The notes beneath the pieces were generated by a model. That model was not told the origin of the DNA, did not search any database, and worked only from the letters and a program-made list of their open reading frames with translations. From Devosia ginsengisoli (GTDB taxonomy: Bacteria > Pseudomonadota > Alphaproteobacteria > Rhizobiales > Devosiaceae), in assembly GCF_007859655.1 (NCBI RefSeq), contig NZ_CP042304.1, positions 4,280,501-4,344,500 on the forward strand: a DNA stretch of 64,000 nucleotides, in the 5' to 3' direction. Both the position numbers and the translations under genes were made by a program. Position 1 is the first letter of the stretch; each line of letters opens with the position of its first letter. Shown here piece by piece: positions 44,803 to 54,488 of the stretch.

Positions 44803-46182
44803 ATGTCGGAACAATTCGATGCCATTGTTATCGGTGCAGGCCAGTCCGGCCCCTTCCTGGCCGCGAAGCTGGCAGGGGCCGGACGCAACGTGGCGCTGAT
44901 CGAGCGCGAACATCTGGGTGGGACCTGCGTCAATGATGGCTGCACCCCCACCAAGACGCTGGTGGCCAGCGCCCGCGCCGCCTGGGCCGCCCGCCACGCC
45001 GCCCAGTTCGGCGTCATGGTCAAGGGGCCGGTCACGGTCGACATGGCGGCCGTCAAGGCGCGCAAGGACAAGGTGGTCGGGGCCTCGGTCAAGAGCCTTA
45101 CCGACTGGCTGGGGAGCCTGAAGACACTCGACTATATCAAGGGCGAAGGCAGCTTCGTGTCATCAAGCGAGGTCAAGGTCGGCAAGCGGGTGCTGACCGC
45201 GCCGCAAATCTTTATCAATACCGGCGCCACAGCCAGCGTGCCGGACTGGTCGGGCATCAGGAGCGTGCCTTATCTCACCAATACCTCGATGATGAATGTC
45301 GATACCCTGCCGGGGCATCTCATCATTATCGGCGCCAGCTATATCGGGCTCGAATTCGCCCAGATGTATGCGCGTTTCGGCTCCAAGGTCACGGTGATCG
45401 AGCGCGGCGCGCGCGCTGCCAGCCGCGAAGACCCTGATGTCTCGGCCGCCATCCGGGGCATCCTCGAAGCCGAAGGGGTGACCTTCATGTTCGGAACCAC
45501 GGTGGAGGCGGTGGCCAAGGCCGGACATGGCGTGCTGCTGTCGCTCAAATGCGGCGAGCGCCTGGCCTCGATCGAAGGGTCGCACCTGCTGGTGGCTTTG
45601 GGCCGCACGCCCAATACGGGTGACCTCAACCTGGGCGCTGCCGGTATCGAAACCGATGCCCGTGGCTATATTCCTGTCGATGACCACCTGCGCACCAAGG
45701 TCAAGGGCATCTGGGCCATGGGCGACGTCAATGGGCGCGGCGCCTTCACCCATACCTCCTACAATGACTTCGAGATTGTCGCTGACAATGTGGTCGATGG
45801 CGGCAAGCGCTCGGTTGCCGGGCGTATTCCTGTCTATGGCCTGTTCATCGATCCGCCGCTGGGCCGTATCGGCATGAGCGAGGCCGAGGTGCGCAAATCA
45901 GGCCGCAAGGCGCTGATGGGCGTGATGCCGATGGCGCGTGTCAGCCGTGCGAAGGAGCGCGGGGAGACGCAGGGGCTGATGAAGGTGCTGGTCGATGCCG
46001 AGAGCAAGCAGGTGCTCGGCGCCGCGATATTGGGCATTGGCGGCGACGAGATCGTCCATTCGCTGCTGCAACTGATGGCCGCGGGCACGCCCTATACGAC
46101 CATGATGCATACGGTGCATATCCATCCCACGGTGACCGAATTGATCCCGACGCTGCTGGCGGATTTGAAACCGCTGGAGTGA
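44803..46182 (+). CDS. FAD-dependent pyridine nucleotide-disulfide oxidoreductase
   Basis: 459 residues, class I like mercuric and lipoamide reductase. FAD loop VIGAGQSGPFLAAKLAGAG at 9-27; redox pair Cys42/Cys47 in GGTCVNDGCTPTK; NAD loop IIGASYIGLEFAQMYARFG; second FAD site GIWAMGDVNGRG; C-terminal HTVHIHPTVTELIPT with the active His. It lacks the N-terminal HMA domain and C-terminal Cys pair of MerA, so mercury reduction is not supported. Substrate unknown. Confidence 0.9.
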   Translation: MSEQFDAIVIGAGQSGPFLAAKLAGAGRNVALIEREHLGGTCVNDGCTPTKTLVASARAAWAARHAAQFGVMVKGPVTVDMAAVKARKDKVVGASVKSLTDWLGSLKTLDYIKGEGSFVSSSEVKVGKRVLTAPQIFINTGATASVPDWSGIRSVPYLTNTSMMNVDTLPGHLIIIGASYIGLEFAQMYARFGSKVTVIERGARAASREDPDVSAAIRGILEAEGVTFMFGTTVEAVAKAGHGVLLSLKCGERLASIEGSHLLVALGRTPNTGDLNLGAAGIETDARGYIPVDDHLRTKVKGIWAMGDVNGRGAFTHTSYNDFEIVADNVVDGGKRSVAGRIPVYGLFIDPPLGRIGMSEAEVRKSGRKALMGVMPMARVSRAKERGETQGLMKVLVDAESKQVLGAAILGIGGDEIVHSLLQLMAAGTPYTTMMHTVHIHPTVTELIPTLLADLKPLE

Positions 46183-46234
46183 TGCACCCGTCTCCCCTCC
46201 CACCGGAGCGTGTGGGTCGACGTGAAAGCACGGG

Positions 46235-47050
46235 TTACTGGTTGAAGAACGTCTTCAGTACACGGGCCATGAGTTCGGGGCCGACGACGTGTCCCTGCCC
46301 GTCGAGCGTGTGTCGTTCGGTCTGGGGGATGGCAGCGGTTATCGCTTTCGCGGCGCGGTCGAAGAAGTCGGTCGGGAGGCCTGCGAACTGGGGCTCGGTG
46401 GTCGGACCCTCGGTGGTCACCAGGACCGACTGAGTGATGCGGGCAAATCGGTTCGTGGGGATCTTGTAGTCATTGAGAATCACGGCGTCCTTGACGAGCG
46501 TGTGGGCGAGCGCGACGGACGGGGCCCAGTACGGGTGCTGTTTGCTAGCCGCGATGTCCGCGTCGGGTCCGCCGGTAAGCCTCATGAACAGTTCCAGGAG
46601 CTCCTCGTCCCGGCCGGCTTTGTATGCCTCGTGGGTGTCCGCGAGGTACTGGTTGAACCTCGGCCACAGGTCGTCCCCGATCACGTACGGCACATCCCAT
46701 ACCGCGATCTTGTCGATCGCCGAACCTGCCGCTGCTGCCTCCAGCGCGAGGGCGCCGCCAGATGAGGCGCCGTACACGTGAGCTGAGCCGCCGGCTGTCG
46801 CAATCAGTGCGTCGAGGTCTTCCACCTCCCGCGCCAAGGCGTACGGCGGTGTATTGCCGCTGGCGCCCCGGCCGCGTCGTGCGTAATTGTAGACCGCGAA
46901 ATGGTCGGCAAGGAGCCGGGCCAGCGGCGCGTTCTCAGCGCCGTCGTCTAGGGTGCCGCCGACGAGGATCACCGCCGGGCCAGTGCCTTTCCGGTCGTAG
47001 GCGATGCTCGTACCGTCGGCGGACGTCACACGAAGTGTCATCTCGTTCAC
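46235..47050 (-). CDS. Alpha/beta hydrolase
   Basis: 271 residues. Nucleophile elbow GASSGG (Ser96) near 94-99, oxyanion region ILVGGTLDDG, and a probable catalytic His in GQGHVVG near the end. Substrate unknown. Codon choice differs from neighbours: TAC and GAC dominate over TAT and GAT, and CTC/GTC with CGG are frequent, as in actinobacteria, which suggests recent transfer. Its 5' gap has an inverted GGTTCARTT repeat. Confidence 0.9.
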   Translation of the reverse strand: MNEMTLRVTSADGTSIAYDRKGTGPAVILVGGTLDDGAENAPLARLLADHFAVYNYARRGRGASGNTPPYALAREVEDLDALIATAGGSAHVYGASSGGALALEAAAAGSAIDKIAVWDVPYVIGDDLWPRFNQYLADTHEAYKAGRDEELLELFMRLTGGPDADIAASKQHPYWAPSVALAHTLVKDAVILNDYKIPTNRFARITQSVLVTTEGPTTEPQFAGLPTDFFDRAAKAITAAIPQTERHTLDGQGHVVGPELMARVLKTFFNQ

Positions 47051-47108
47051 TGCTTCTCTCCATTTCTCGATGCGTGGTCGTCACCGTCCGATTCAATACT
47101 CGGTCCTA

Positions 47109-47144
47109 GGTTCAGTTCCACACTGCGCGCCGATGAATTGAACC
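47109..47144. promoter_or_regulatory. Inverted repeat before the alpha/beta hydrolase
   Basis: GGTTCAGTT (47109-47117) and AATTGAACC (47136-47144) are inverted with one mismatch, 18-base spacer, about 60 bases upstream of the hydrolase start. Possible operator; no regulator gene is adjacent. Confidence 0.4.
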
Positions 47145-47221
47145 GGAAGAGTCCGGCCGCGTTAATGCGGACTGGAACGCTATCCTTGGAGGAGAGAAAA
47201 AGTCGCAAGGCTGGCCTTGCC

Positions 47222-48946
47222 TCACAAATCCCCGAACGCCACCGCCATCCCTCGTCCGCGTGCCTTGGCGGCGTAGCAGGCGGCATCGGCCTCGCCCATG
47301 AAGCCAAGCGGGGAGGCGGGGTGTTCGGTGATGGTGGCGATGCCCACACTGGCGCCGATGCGGTAGGTTCGCCCGGCCCAGGTGAAGGCCAGCGCGCCGA
47401 TGGCGCGGACGATCTTGTCGCCGATGCGCTGGCCGCCCTCGGGCGGGCAATCGCTGAGCAGCACCGCGAATTCGTCGCCGCCGATGCGGGCGGCTACGTC
47501 ATGGCTGCGGCAGGAGCCTCTGATCGTCTGGGCCACCTGCTTGAGCAGGGCGTCGCCGGCGGCGTGGCCGGCATTGTCGTTGACCGGCTTGAAGCGGTCG
47601 AGGTCGATATAGAGCAGGCAATGGCGGCGACTGCCATCCTGGGCCGAAGCGATGGCGCTGTTGAGCGCGCGCTCGAAGGCGGCGCGGTTGGGCAGGCCGG
47701 TCAGGTCGTCATGGCTGGCCGAATGGGCCAGTTCCCGCTGCATGGCGCGGCTCTGCGTCACGTCCTGGAACACCAGCACGGCGCCGGTCAGCTTGCCCGA
47801 TGGCGTGCGCACCGGGGCGGCGGTGCAGCGGATGTCGCGCTCGCTGCCGGCCTTGCCGACCAGGATCATGTCATCGTCGAGATGCGCCGCTTCATCGGTG
47901 GCGAGGCATATGGCGACGGGGCATTCCTGCACTTCACCGGTGACGCCGTCGCGCAGCCGGAAGATGGCGCGGACTTCCCGTCCCACGGCATCGGCCGAAG
48001 CGTAGCCGGTCAACAGTTCCGCCGCCGGATTCATGAAGACCACATGGCCATTCTCGTCGGTCGAGATCATGCCGTCGGCGATGGAATCGAGGGTGACGCG
48101 CAGGCGCTCCTTCTCGGCCGCCAGTTCCAGCTCGATGGTCTTGAGCCGGGTAATGTCGGTATCGGTGCCCAGCGTGCGCACGGCCTTGCCGTTCTCGTCC
48201 CATTCCACGGGCTTGCCGCGACTGAGGATCCAGACATAGCTGCCGTCGCGGGTGCGCTCGCGATATTCCAGCGCGTCGAAACTGGCGTCGCCCTGGTCCT
48301 GGCGGTCGACATTGTCGAGCACATGCTGGAGGTCGTCGGGATGGATGCGTTCCAGCCACTTCTGCTGGTCGCCATCCACATCCTCGTCGGGCGGAATGCC
48401 GCGCATGACGCGCCACATGCGCGAATAGAACATGGTGTCGGTGCGGATATCGTGGTCCCACACGCCCTGGCGGGCGCTTTCCAGCGCGAAATTCCAGCGG
48501 CTTTCCGAATGGGCCAGAGCCTCTTCGGCCCGCTTCTGCAATTCGATGCTGGTGACCTGGGTGATGAGATAGAGCGGCTGGCCGGTCGCATCCGAATGCA
48601 GCACCGAGGCGGCGAGCATGACCCAGAGCGGGCCGCCATCGGCATGGCGGAAGCGATGTTCGCCGCGATATTCGCCGGCCTCGCCGCGCATCAGCAGGCT
48701 CAGGCGCTGCCTTGCGGCGGCGCTGTCGTCGTCGTGGATCAGGTCGAGGATGGTGTCATCGGCGGTTTCATCGACGCGGTGGCCCAGCAAGTCGACAAAG
48801 GCGCGGTTGGCATAGACCATGCGGCCGTCCATCTCGGACACGACCATGCCGACGGCGGCATTGTCGACGATCCGGGCCAGCATCGAACCGATCCGTTCGA
48901 AGCGGAGAATGGTCGGCGCGACGGTGCTCGGCTTGTGGGCGGACAT
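47222..48946 (-). CDS. PAS-PAS-PAS-GGDEF diguanylate cyclase
   Basis: 574-residue cytoplasmic sensor. Three PAS/PAC regions (about 20-140, 145-270, 275-395: e.g. ARIVDNAAVGMVVSEMDGRM, ESARQGVWDHDIRTD, DSIADGMISTDENGHVVFMN) precede a GGDEF domain (about 405-570). The active site is GGDEF, and an RSHD inhibitory site lies exactly five residues before it, so it should make c-di-GMP and be feedback inhibited. No EAL domain. No membrane helix. Signal unknown. Confidence 0.93.
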   Translation of the reverse strand: MSAHKPSTVAPTILRFERIGSMLARIVDNAAVGMVVSEMDGRMVYANRAFVDLLGHRVDETADDTILDLIHDDDSAAARQRLSLLMRGEAGEYRGEHRFRHADGGPLWVMLAASVLHSDATGQPLYLITQVTSIELQKRAEEALAHSESRWNFALESARQGVWDHDIRTDTMFYSRMWRVMRGIPPDEDVDGDQQKWLERIHPDDLQHVLDNVDRQDQGDASFDALEYRERTRDGSYVWILSRGKPVEWDENGKAVRTLGTDTDITRLKTIELELAAEKERLRVTLDSIADGMISTDENGHVVFMNPAAELLTGYASADAVGREVRAIFRLRDGVTGEVQECPVAICLATDEAAHLDDDMILVGKAGSERDIRCTAAPVRTPSGKLTGAVLVFQDVTQSRAMQRELAHSASHDDLTGLPNRAAFERALNSAIASAQDGSRRHCLLYIDLDRFKPVNDNAGHAAGDALLKQVAQTIRGSCRSHDVAARIGGDEFAVLLSDCPPEGGQRIGDKIVRAIGALAFTWAGRTYRIGASVGIATITEHPASPLGFMGEADAACYAAKARGRGMAVAFGDL

Positions 48947-48991
48947 GGGCCCACTCTGCGCGAAATTCCCTTAATAACTGGCTTAAACGGG

Positions 48992-49825
48992 CTAGACGTC
49001 GCGCGATGTGATGAAGTCGCGCTCGGTGGCCAGACCATGCCATTCGCCGGGGATTTCGCTGTCGAAGATCAGCGTATAGGGACCCTTGTAGCCGGCTTCC
49101 TCGGCCAGGGTGACGCAGGCGCCGTAATCGGCTTCGTCGAGGTCGCCATCGATGAAGCTGGCCTTGGCGTGGCACAGTTCGGCCCGGCCGAAGATCGACT
49201 TGAGGTCGGCATATTTGTTGGCCCCGCCCCAATTGCCGAAATCGCCGAGCAGGCCGATGCGGCCGTCCAGCTTGTCGAGCAGGTAGTGGACGTGAGCCGG
49301 TTCGGCCAGCAGGTCGAACCAGTTCTCGGTGACCAGCCGGACCGGGGAGCCGGCATTGCCATCGGCCAATGAATTCAACGCCTTGACCGAGCGATCGAGC
49401 GCATCGCGGGTCGGCTTCTGCTTGCCGGCGATGATGCGGGCATGCTCGGCGCCCAGCTCGTTGGCGATCTCGATCCAGCCGGCGATCCATTTCTGGTCGC
49501 GCGCGCCATGCTCGGGATGGCTGATATCGCCGGCATCGATCAGCAGCGTCTGCAGCCGGACATTGGCGCGTTTGAGCTGGTCGCGCAGCTCGCCGAGATA
49601 GACCTTGTCGCGGCTGCGCAGGTGGAAGGAGACAATTTCGAGCCGGTGATAGCCGTGATTGGCCAGCACCGAGGGCAGGCCGAGCAGCGATTCCTCGCCC
49701 TCGCCATAGGTCTGTTGCTCCGGCCCGATCTCGGTGGTGGTCAGATCGTGCGGGTAGGTGGCGCCGAGCAGGCGGTGCAGCGACCAGGTGGAAACGGCAA
49801 TGCGGTCGGGGCTGATGCTGGCCAT
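48992..49825 (-). CDS. Sugar phosphate isomerase/epimerase
   Basis: 277-residue TIM-barrel protein of the AP endonuclease 2/xylose isomerase-like family. Metal-ligand regions: HRLEIVSFHL, TLLIDAGDIS, LVTENWFDL (Glu), LGDFGNWGG (Asp), LCHAKASFID (His). It lies just after the fuconolactonase-like gene on the same strand, so a role in sugar-acid metabolism is likely; substrate unknown. Confidence 0.87.
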   Translation of the reverse strand: MASISPDRIAVSTWSLHRLLGATYPHDLTTTEIGPEQQTYGEGEESLLGLPSVLANHGYHRLEIVSFHLRSRDKVYLGELRDQLKRANVRLQTLLIDAGDISHPEHGARDQKWIAGWIEIANELGAEHARIIAGKQKPTRDALDRSVKALNSLADGNAGSPVRLVTENWFDLLAEPAHVHYLLDKLDGRIGLLGDFGNWGGANKYADLKSIFGRAELCHAKASFIDGDLDEADYGACVTLAEEAGYKGPYTLIFDSEIPGEWHGLATERDFITSRDV

Positions 49826-49879
49826 GCTCGGGCTCTCCTGTTTGGGGCGAGCCTTCCACGCAATGGCACCGGATTCAAG

Positions 49880-50704
49880 TCAGACCTTGTAGATGCGCTC
49901 GGCATTGCGGTGGAGCAGGGCGGATTGTTCGTCCTCGCTGGCGCCGCCGATGATCTCGCGGGTCGCGGCGACCCAGTCAGTGAGCGTGCCGCCGGTGGTG
50001 GTGGCGACGGGATGGTCGCTGCCCCAGACCACGCGGTCCCAGCCGAAGCTCTCGATCATGTGCTCGACATAGGGGCGGAGCGTCGCGGCGCGCCAGCCGG
50101 GGTCGCAGTGGTTGACCAGGCCCGAGACCTTGCCGACGACATTGGGATTGCGGGCGATTTCGGTGATCGAGGCGCGCCACGGATCGAGGCCGAGGCCTTT
50201 GATGTCGGGGTTGCCGCAATGGTCGAGGATGAAGGTCACGTCGGGCGCCCTTTGCACCAGGTCGACGCCGAGATGGAGCTGGTCGGCGCGCAGGCAGAGA
50301 TCGAAGCTCAGGTCATAATCGGGCAGGTGGCGGATATTCTCGATGAACAGGTCCGACTGGCTGAGGTCGTCGGGGGCTTCGTGCAGGATACGACGAACCC
50401 CTTTGACATGGGCGTGCTCGGAGAGCTGCTCGATCTGGTCGACGAAATTCATATGTTCGGGCCGGCAGGCGGCGATGGCGCCGGCAATGCGGGGCAGGGT
50501 GAGCACGAATTCGGTTTCGGCCAGCATGTCGGCTTCGGCGACATCGACCTCCATATGGAGGGCGGATTCTATGCCCAGCGGCACGGCTTCGGCGAAATAG
50601 GCTTCCTGGCTCCAGGGCTTGTTGATCTTGGGGGCATTGGTCAGCCAGGGATAGGCGAAGCGATCGGGATAAATGAGGTGCAGGTGGGTATCGAGGATAC
50701 GCAT
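49880..50704 (-). CDS. Amidohydrolase, L-fuconolactonase-like
   Basis: 274-residue metal-dependent TIM-barrel hydrolase (amidohydrolase 2). Conserved: ILDTHLHLIYPD with the HxH metal site near residues 7-9, FILDHCGNPDIKG, and VVWGSDHPVATTTGG with Asp. Such proteins near FucD and a ketodeoxyfuconate dehydrogenase are L-fuconolactone hydrolases; that assignment here rests on neighbours. It starts three bases after the IclR stop, so they share a transcript. Confidence 0.88.
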   Translation of the reverse strand: MRILDTHLHLIYPDRFAYPWLTNAPKINKPWSQEAYFAEAVPLGIESALHMEVDVAEADMLAETEFVLTLPRIAGAIAACRPEHMNFVDQIEQLSEHAHVKGVRRILHEAPDDLSQSDLFIENIRHLPDYDLSFDLCLRADQLHLGVDLVQRAPDVTFILDHCGNPDIKGLGLDPWRASITEIARNPNVVGKVSGLVNHCDPGWRAATLRPYVEHMIESFGWDRVVWGSDHPVATTTGGTLTDWVAATREIIGGASEDEQSALLHRNAERIYKV

Positions 50705-50707
50705 GGC

Positions 50708-51475
50708 CTAATTTTCCTCCGAACGCTGCGTGACCTCTTTGCCTGCCTGTTGCAGCAATTTCAATACATTGGGCATGTTGGGAGCGTCGAGCTTGTCGAG
50801 GCGCTGGGTATAGGGGCAGGTGAGGACGGCGATGACTGTGCCCAGGGGACCGAAAATCGGCACGGTGAGGTTGGAAACCCCGGCAACCTGGGCGCTGGGC
50901 ATCATTTCATAGCCTTGTTCGCGCACGCTTTCGAGCCGGGCTTCAAGGCCTTTGGGCATTTTTTCGGGGCTGCCCATGTCCTGTTCTTCGAGCATCAGCA
51001 CCCGTTCCTCGGGTGTGGCGAAAGCGAGGAAGACGTGGCCCGAACCGGTATTGACCAGGCCAAGGCGGCTGCCGACGCGGATCGAGACATTCCAGTAGCC
51101 CGGCCCATCGACCTGGGCGATGACGACCAGGATATTGCGATCCTGCACCACCATATGCACGGCCTGCTCGGCCCGCAGCGCGAAATGGCGCAGCACCGGC
51201 ATGGCCTGGCTGACCATGCGGTGCAAAGGCGGCCTTGCATGGCCCAGTTCGAACAGTTTGAGGGTGATTTCGTAGCGGTCCTCCGGCGTGCGGCGCACAT
51301 AGTCGCGACGCACCAGCCGGTCGAGCATGCGGTAGATTTCGTTGGGAGAACGCTCGAGAGCCTTGGCGATTTCGGCCTGGCTCAGCCCGTCGGCGGTGCG
51401 GGCCAGCAGCTCGATAATATCGAGCCCCTTGTCCAGCGCCGGGGCGCGATAGCGGTCGTTGGCGTCGTCTGCCAT
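50708..51475 (-). CDS. IclR family transcriptional regulator
   Basis: 255 residues: N-terminal winged helix (about 10-75, GLSQAEIAKALERSPNEIYRMLDRLVRRDY) and a C-terminal effector domain. It is divergent from the sugar ABC transporter, and the shared 166-base gap contains a perfect palindrome AATGCTAAC-N5-GTTAGCATT. It probably controls both directions in response to a sugar acid such as a fuconate intermediate (inferred). Confidence 0.92.
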   Translation of the reverse strand: MADDANDRYRAPALDKGLDIIELLARTADGLSQAEIAKALERSPNEIYRMLDRLVRRDYVRRTPEDRYEITLKLFELGHARPPLHRMVSQAMPVLRHFALRAEQAVHMVVQDRNILVVIAQVDGPGYWNVSIRVGSRLGLVNTGSGHVFLAFATPEERVLMLEEQDMGSPEKMPKGLEARLESVREQGYEMMPSAQVAGVSNLTVPIFGPLGTVIAVLTCPYTQRLDKLDAPNMPNVLKLLQQAGKEVTQRSEEN

Positions 51476-51493
51476 GGGTCTCCCCCAGTCCCT

Positions 51494-51516
51494 AATGCTA
51501 ACGGACTGTTAGCATT
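51494..51516. promoter_or_regulatory. Probable IclR operator
   Basis: Perfect 9-base inverted repeat AATGCTAAC-GGACT-GTTAGCATT, 18 bases before the iclR start and about 125 before the ABC ATPase. A further half-site GTTAGC is at 51560-51565, between it and the ABC genes. Confidence 0.75.
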
Positions 51517-51641
51517 GAGCATCACCAAGCGTGACTCTGCGTTGCACGCCAACTGACATGTTAGCTCTTGCAAGCGTGCTTCATTTATGAATAGATTGTT
51601 TGCAGGCGCATCGCAAGAATGCGCGGGAGGACAAATCCAGC

Positions 51642-53204
51642 ATGCCGACCCCAGCCCCGACAGCAGTGTCGTCGAGCGCCGATATGGCCTCGACTCCGCT
51701 TGTCGACATGGTCGGTATCGACAAGTCCTTTCCCGGCGTCCGCGCGCTGTCGCAGGCCCGGTTCGAGCTCAAGGCCGGGGAAGTCCATGCCCTGATGGGC
51801 GAGAATGGCGCCGGCAAGTCGACGCTGATGAAAATCCTCTCGGGCGTCTATTCCCGCGATGCCGGCGATGTGCGCCTGAACGGCCAGAAGGTGGAGATCA
51901 CCTCGCCGCGCCAGGCGCAGGATATGGGCATCGGCATCATCCATCAGGAACTGGCGCTGATGCGCGACCTGACGGCGGCGCAGAACATTTTCATCGGCCG
52001 CGAGCCGCGGCGCTTCGGCCTGCTCGATGAAGGCGCGCTCAACCGCGCCGCCCAGGCCATTTTCGATTCGATGAATTTGCGGCTGAGCCCCACCGTGCTG
52101 GTGGAGAGCCTGACCATTGCCAAGCAGCAGATGGTCGAGATCGCCAAGGCGCTCTCCTACAAGTCGCGCGTGCTGATCATGGACGAGCCGACGGCGGCAC
52201 TGAACGATGCCGAGATCGCCGAACTGTTCACCATCATCAACCGGCTCAAGGCCGAGGGTGTCGGGGTGGTCTACATCTCCCACAAGATGGACGAGATCAA
52301 ACGCATCTCGGACCGGGTGACCGTGATGCGCGACGGCGAATATGTCGGGACCGTGCCGGCGGCCGATACGCCGATCGAAACCATCATCTCGATGATGGTG
52401 GGGCGCACGCTGAGCAACGAGGCACTGGATATTCCCAACACCGCCGCCAATCCGGTGGCGCTCGAAGTGCGCGGGCTCAATCGTGGCCGCGATATTCGTG
52501 ATGTGAGCCTCATGGTGCGCAAGGGCGAAATCCTCGGCCTGGCCGGACTGATGGGCGCCGGGCGAACGGAAGTGGCTCGCGCCATTTTCGGCGCCGATCC
52601 GCGCGACAGCGGCGAAATCTGGGTCAATGGCAACAGGGTCGGCATATCCTCGCCCAAGGACGCCGTGCGGGCGGGGATCGGCTATCTCAGCGAAGACCGC
52701 AAGCATTTCGGCCTCGCGACCGGGCTGGACATTCGCAACAATATCGCGCTGGCGAGCCTCGAGCGTTTTGTCGGGCTAGGCGGCGTCATCAATGATGGGG
52801 CCATGCACGAGACGGCGGAGAAATATATCCGCCAGCTGACCATCAAGACGCCCAGTGATGCGCAGGAAGCAAGGCTGCTCTCCGGCGGCAACCAGCAGAA
52901 GGTGGTCATCGCCAAATGGCTGCTGCGCGACTGCGATATCCTGATCTTCGATGAGCCGACGCGCGGCATCGATGTCGGCGCCAAGGCGGAAATCTACAAG
53001 CTGCTCAATGCGCTGGCCGAGCAGGGCCGGGCGATCATCGTGATCTCGTCGGAACTGCCTGAGATTTTGCGGCTGAGCCACCGTATCGCCGTGATGTGCG
53101 AGGGGCGGTTGACCGGGACTTTGCCGGGCGGGTCGAGCCAGGAAGAGATCATGCGGCTGGCCACGCAGCGCGAAGCGGCGATGGAGGTGCGGCATGCGGG
53201 GTGA
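51642..53204 (+). CDS. Sugar ABC transporter ATP-binding protein
   Basis: 520 residues with two ABC domains, as RbsA/MglA/AraG. First: Walker [10 protein letters not shown] near residues 60-68, Walker [12 protein letters not shown]. Second: the usual degenerate Walker [13 protein letters not shown], signature LSGGNQQKV, Walker [13 protein letters not shown]. Cytoplasmic energy unit of the importer formed with the next two genes. ATG 51642 lies ten bases after GGGAGGA; the frame is open from 51600. Confidence 0.94.
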   Translation: MPTPAPTAVSSSADMASTPLVDMVGIDKSFPGVRALSQARFELKAGEVHALMGENGAGKSTLMKILSGVYSRDAGDVRLNGQKVEITSPRQAQDMGIGIIHQELALMRDLTAAQNIFIGREPRRFGLLDEGALNRAAQAIFDSMNLRLSPTVLVESLTIAKQQMVEIAKALSYKSRVLIMDEPTAALNDAEIAELFTIINRLKAEGVGVVYISHKMDEIKRISDRVTVMRDGEYVGTVPAADTPIETIISMMVGRTLSNEALDIPNTAANPVALEVRGLNRGRDIRDVSLMVRKGEILGLAGLMGAGRTEVARAIFGADPRDSGEIWVNGNRVGISSPKDAVRAGIGYLSEDRKHFGLATGLDIRNNIALASLERFVGLGGVINDGAMHETAEKYIRQLTIKTPSDAQEARLLSGGNQQKVVIAKWLLRDCDILIFDEPTRGIDVGAKAEIYKLLNALAEQGRAIIVISSELPEILRLSHRIAVMCEGRLTGTLPGGSSQEEIMRLATQREAAMEVRHAG

Positions 53205-53230
53205 TGTGATCCGAAGCACGGCGTATGTGA

Positions 53231-53340
53231 CTCCACCCCACCCTCAATCCCTCCCCATCAAGGGGAGGGAGGCGCTGGCTGAGGCGCCTGTGTTCATCGT
53301 CTCCCTCCCCCTTGTGGGGAGGGATCAAGGGTGGGGGTGC
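53231..53340. repeat. Family B repeat pair
   Basis: Two mirror-image family B copies, ACCCTCAATCCCTCCCC...GGGGAGGGAGG and CCTCCCCCTTGTGGGGAGGG ATCAAGGGTGGGGGTG, as at 30455-30562. They separate the ATPase from its permease within one operon and could affect mRNA stability. Confidence 0.85.
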
Positions 53341-53375
53341 TGCGCTCTCACCACCGCTGGAGCCGGAGACAATTC

Positions 53376-54371
53376 ATGACCGATACCGCAGCAACTCCTG
53401 CCAAGTCCGGCGTCCGCATTTCCGGCGCTTTCCATCGGCTGCTCGCCTTTTCGGGGCTGATTGCGCTGGTGGTGGTGTTTTCCCTCGCCTCGCCCAATTT
53501 CATGCAGACGCAGAATGTGCTGGCCATCCTGCAGGCCACCTCGGTCAATGGCGTGCTGGCCATTGCCGCGACCCTGGTCATCATCACCGGGGGGATCGAC
53601 CTCAGCGTGGGTACGCTGATGACCTTCTGCGCGGTCATTACCGGCGTGGTGCTGACCTATCTCGGCCTGCCGCTGCCGCTGGGCGTGCTCGCCTCGATCC
53701 TGGCCGGCATGGGCTGCGGGCTGGTTTCGGGCGTCATCATCGCCAAGCTCAAGGTGCCGCCCTTTATCGCCACGCTCGGCATGATGCTGATCCTCAAGGG
53801 GCTGTCGCTGGTGATTTCCGGCACAAGGCCGATCTATTTCAACGACACGCCCGGCTTCGACCAGATCGCCCGCGGCTCGCTGGTGGAGGCGATCCTGCCC
53901 GCCGTGCCGCTGCCCAATGGCGTGCTCATCCTGTTTGCCGTGGCCATTTTCGCCGCCTTCGTACTGAGCAAGACGGCGCTTGGCCGCTACACCTTCGCGC
54001 TGGGCAGCAATGAAGAGGCCGTGCGCCTGTCGGGCGTCAATGTCGATCGCTGGAAAATCGCGGTCTATGCGCTGGCCGGTTCCATCTGCGGCGTCGCCGG
54101 CCTGCTGATCGCCAGCCGCCTCAATTCGGCGCAGCCGGCGCTGGGGCAGGGCTACGAACTCGACGCCATTGCCGCCGTGGTCATTGGCGGCACCTCGCTT
54201 TCGGGCGGACGCGGCACCGTGCTCGGCACGTTGATCGGCGCGCTCATCATCTCGGTGCTGGCCAATGGCCTGCGCATCCTTTCGGTGGCCCAGGAATGGC
54301 AGACGGTCGTGACCGGCTCGATCATCATCCTGGCCGTCTACGCGGATATCCTGCGGCGCCGCACATTATAG
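53376..54371 (+). CDS. Sugar ABC transporter permease
   Basis: 331-residue inner-membrane permease of the RbsC family, about eight to ten helices. Family segments: IITGGIDLSVGTLM near 66-79, GRYTFALGSNEEAVRLSGV near 204-222, and VVIGGTSLSGGRGTVLGTLIG near 266-286. GGAGACAATTC precedes ATG 53376; the extra upstream residues possible in the open frame come from the repeat. Confidence 0.93.
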   Translation: MTDTAATPAKSGVRISGAFHRLLAFSGLIALVVVFSLASPNFMQTQNVLAILQATSVNGVLAIAATLVIITGGIDLSVGTLMTFCAVITGVVLTYLGLPLPLGVLASILAGMGCGLVSGVIIAKLKVPPFIATLGMMLILKGLSLVISGTRPIYFNDTPGFDQIARGSLVEAILPAVPLPNGVLILFAVAIFAAFVLSKTALGRYTFALGSNEEAVRLSGVNVDRWKIAVYALAGSICGVAGLLIASRLNSAQPALGQGYELDAIAAVVIGGTSLSGGRGTVLGTLIGALIISVLANGLRILSVAQEWQTVVTGSIIILAVYADILRRRTL

Positions 54372-54488
54372 GCGCCGGTTTCGCTGTGCCCTGAGATGAT
54401 CGGGAAAGGATCATCGCGCTCCGGGCATCAACAAGAGGGCGGCAACGCCTCGCAACAGACGAGTTTTCAACTCCATGGGAGGACTATA

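Noticed and set aside
44803..46182. Mercuric reductase (merA)
   Set aside because: The C-terminal Cys pair and HMA domain are missing and no mer genes are near; kept as general disulfide oxidoreductase.
47138..49372. Long plus-strand frame of 744 codons
   Set aside because: It lies opposite the PAS-GGDEF and isomerase genes, which have full family motifs; its translation has no recognisable domain.
49442..51556. Plus-strand frame of 704 codons
   Set aside because: Shadow of the isomerase, lactonase and IclR genes on the minus strand; Gly/Asp/Glu-rich composition typical of antisense frames in GC-rich DNA.
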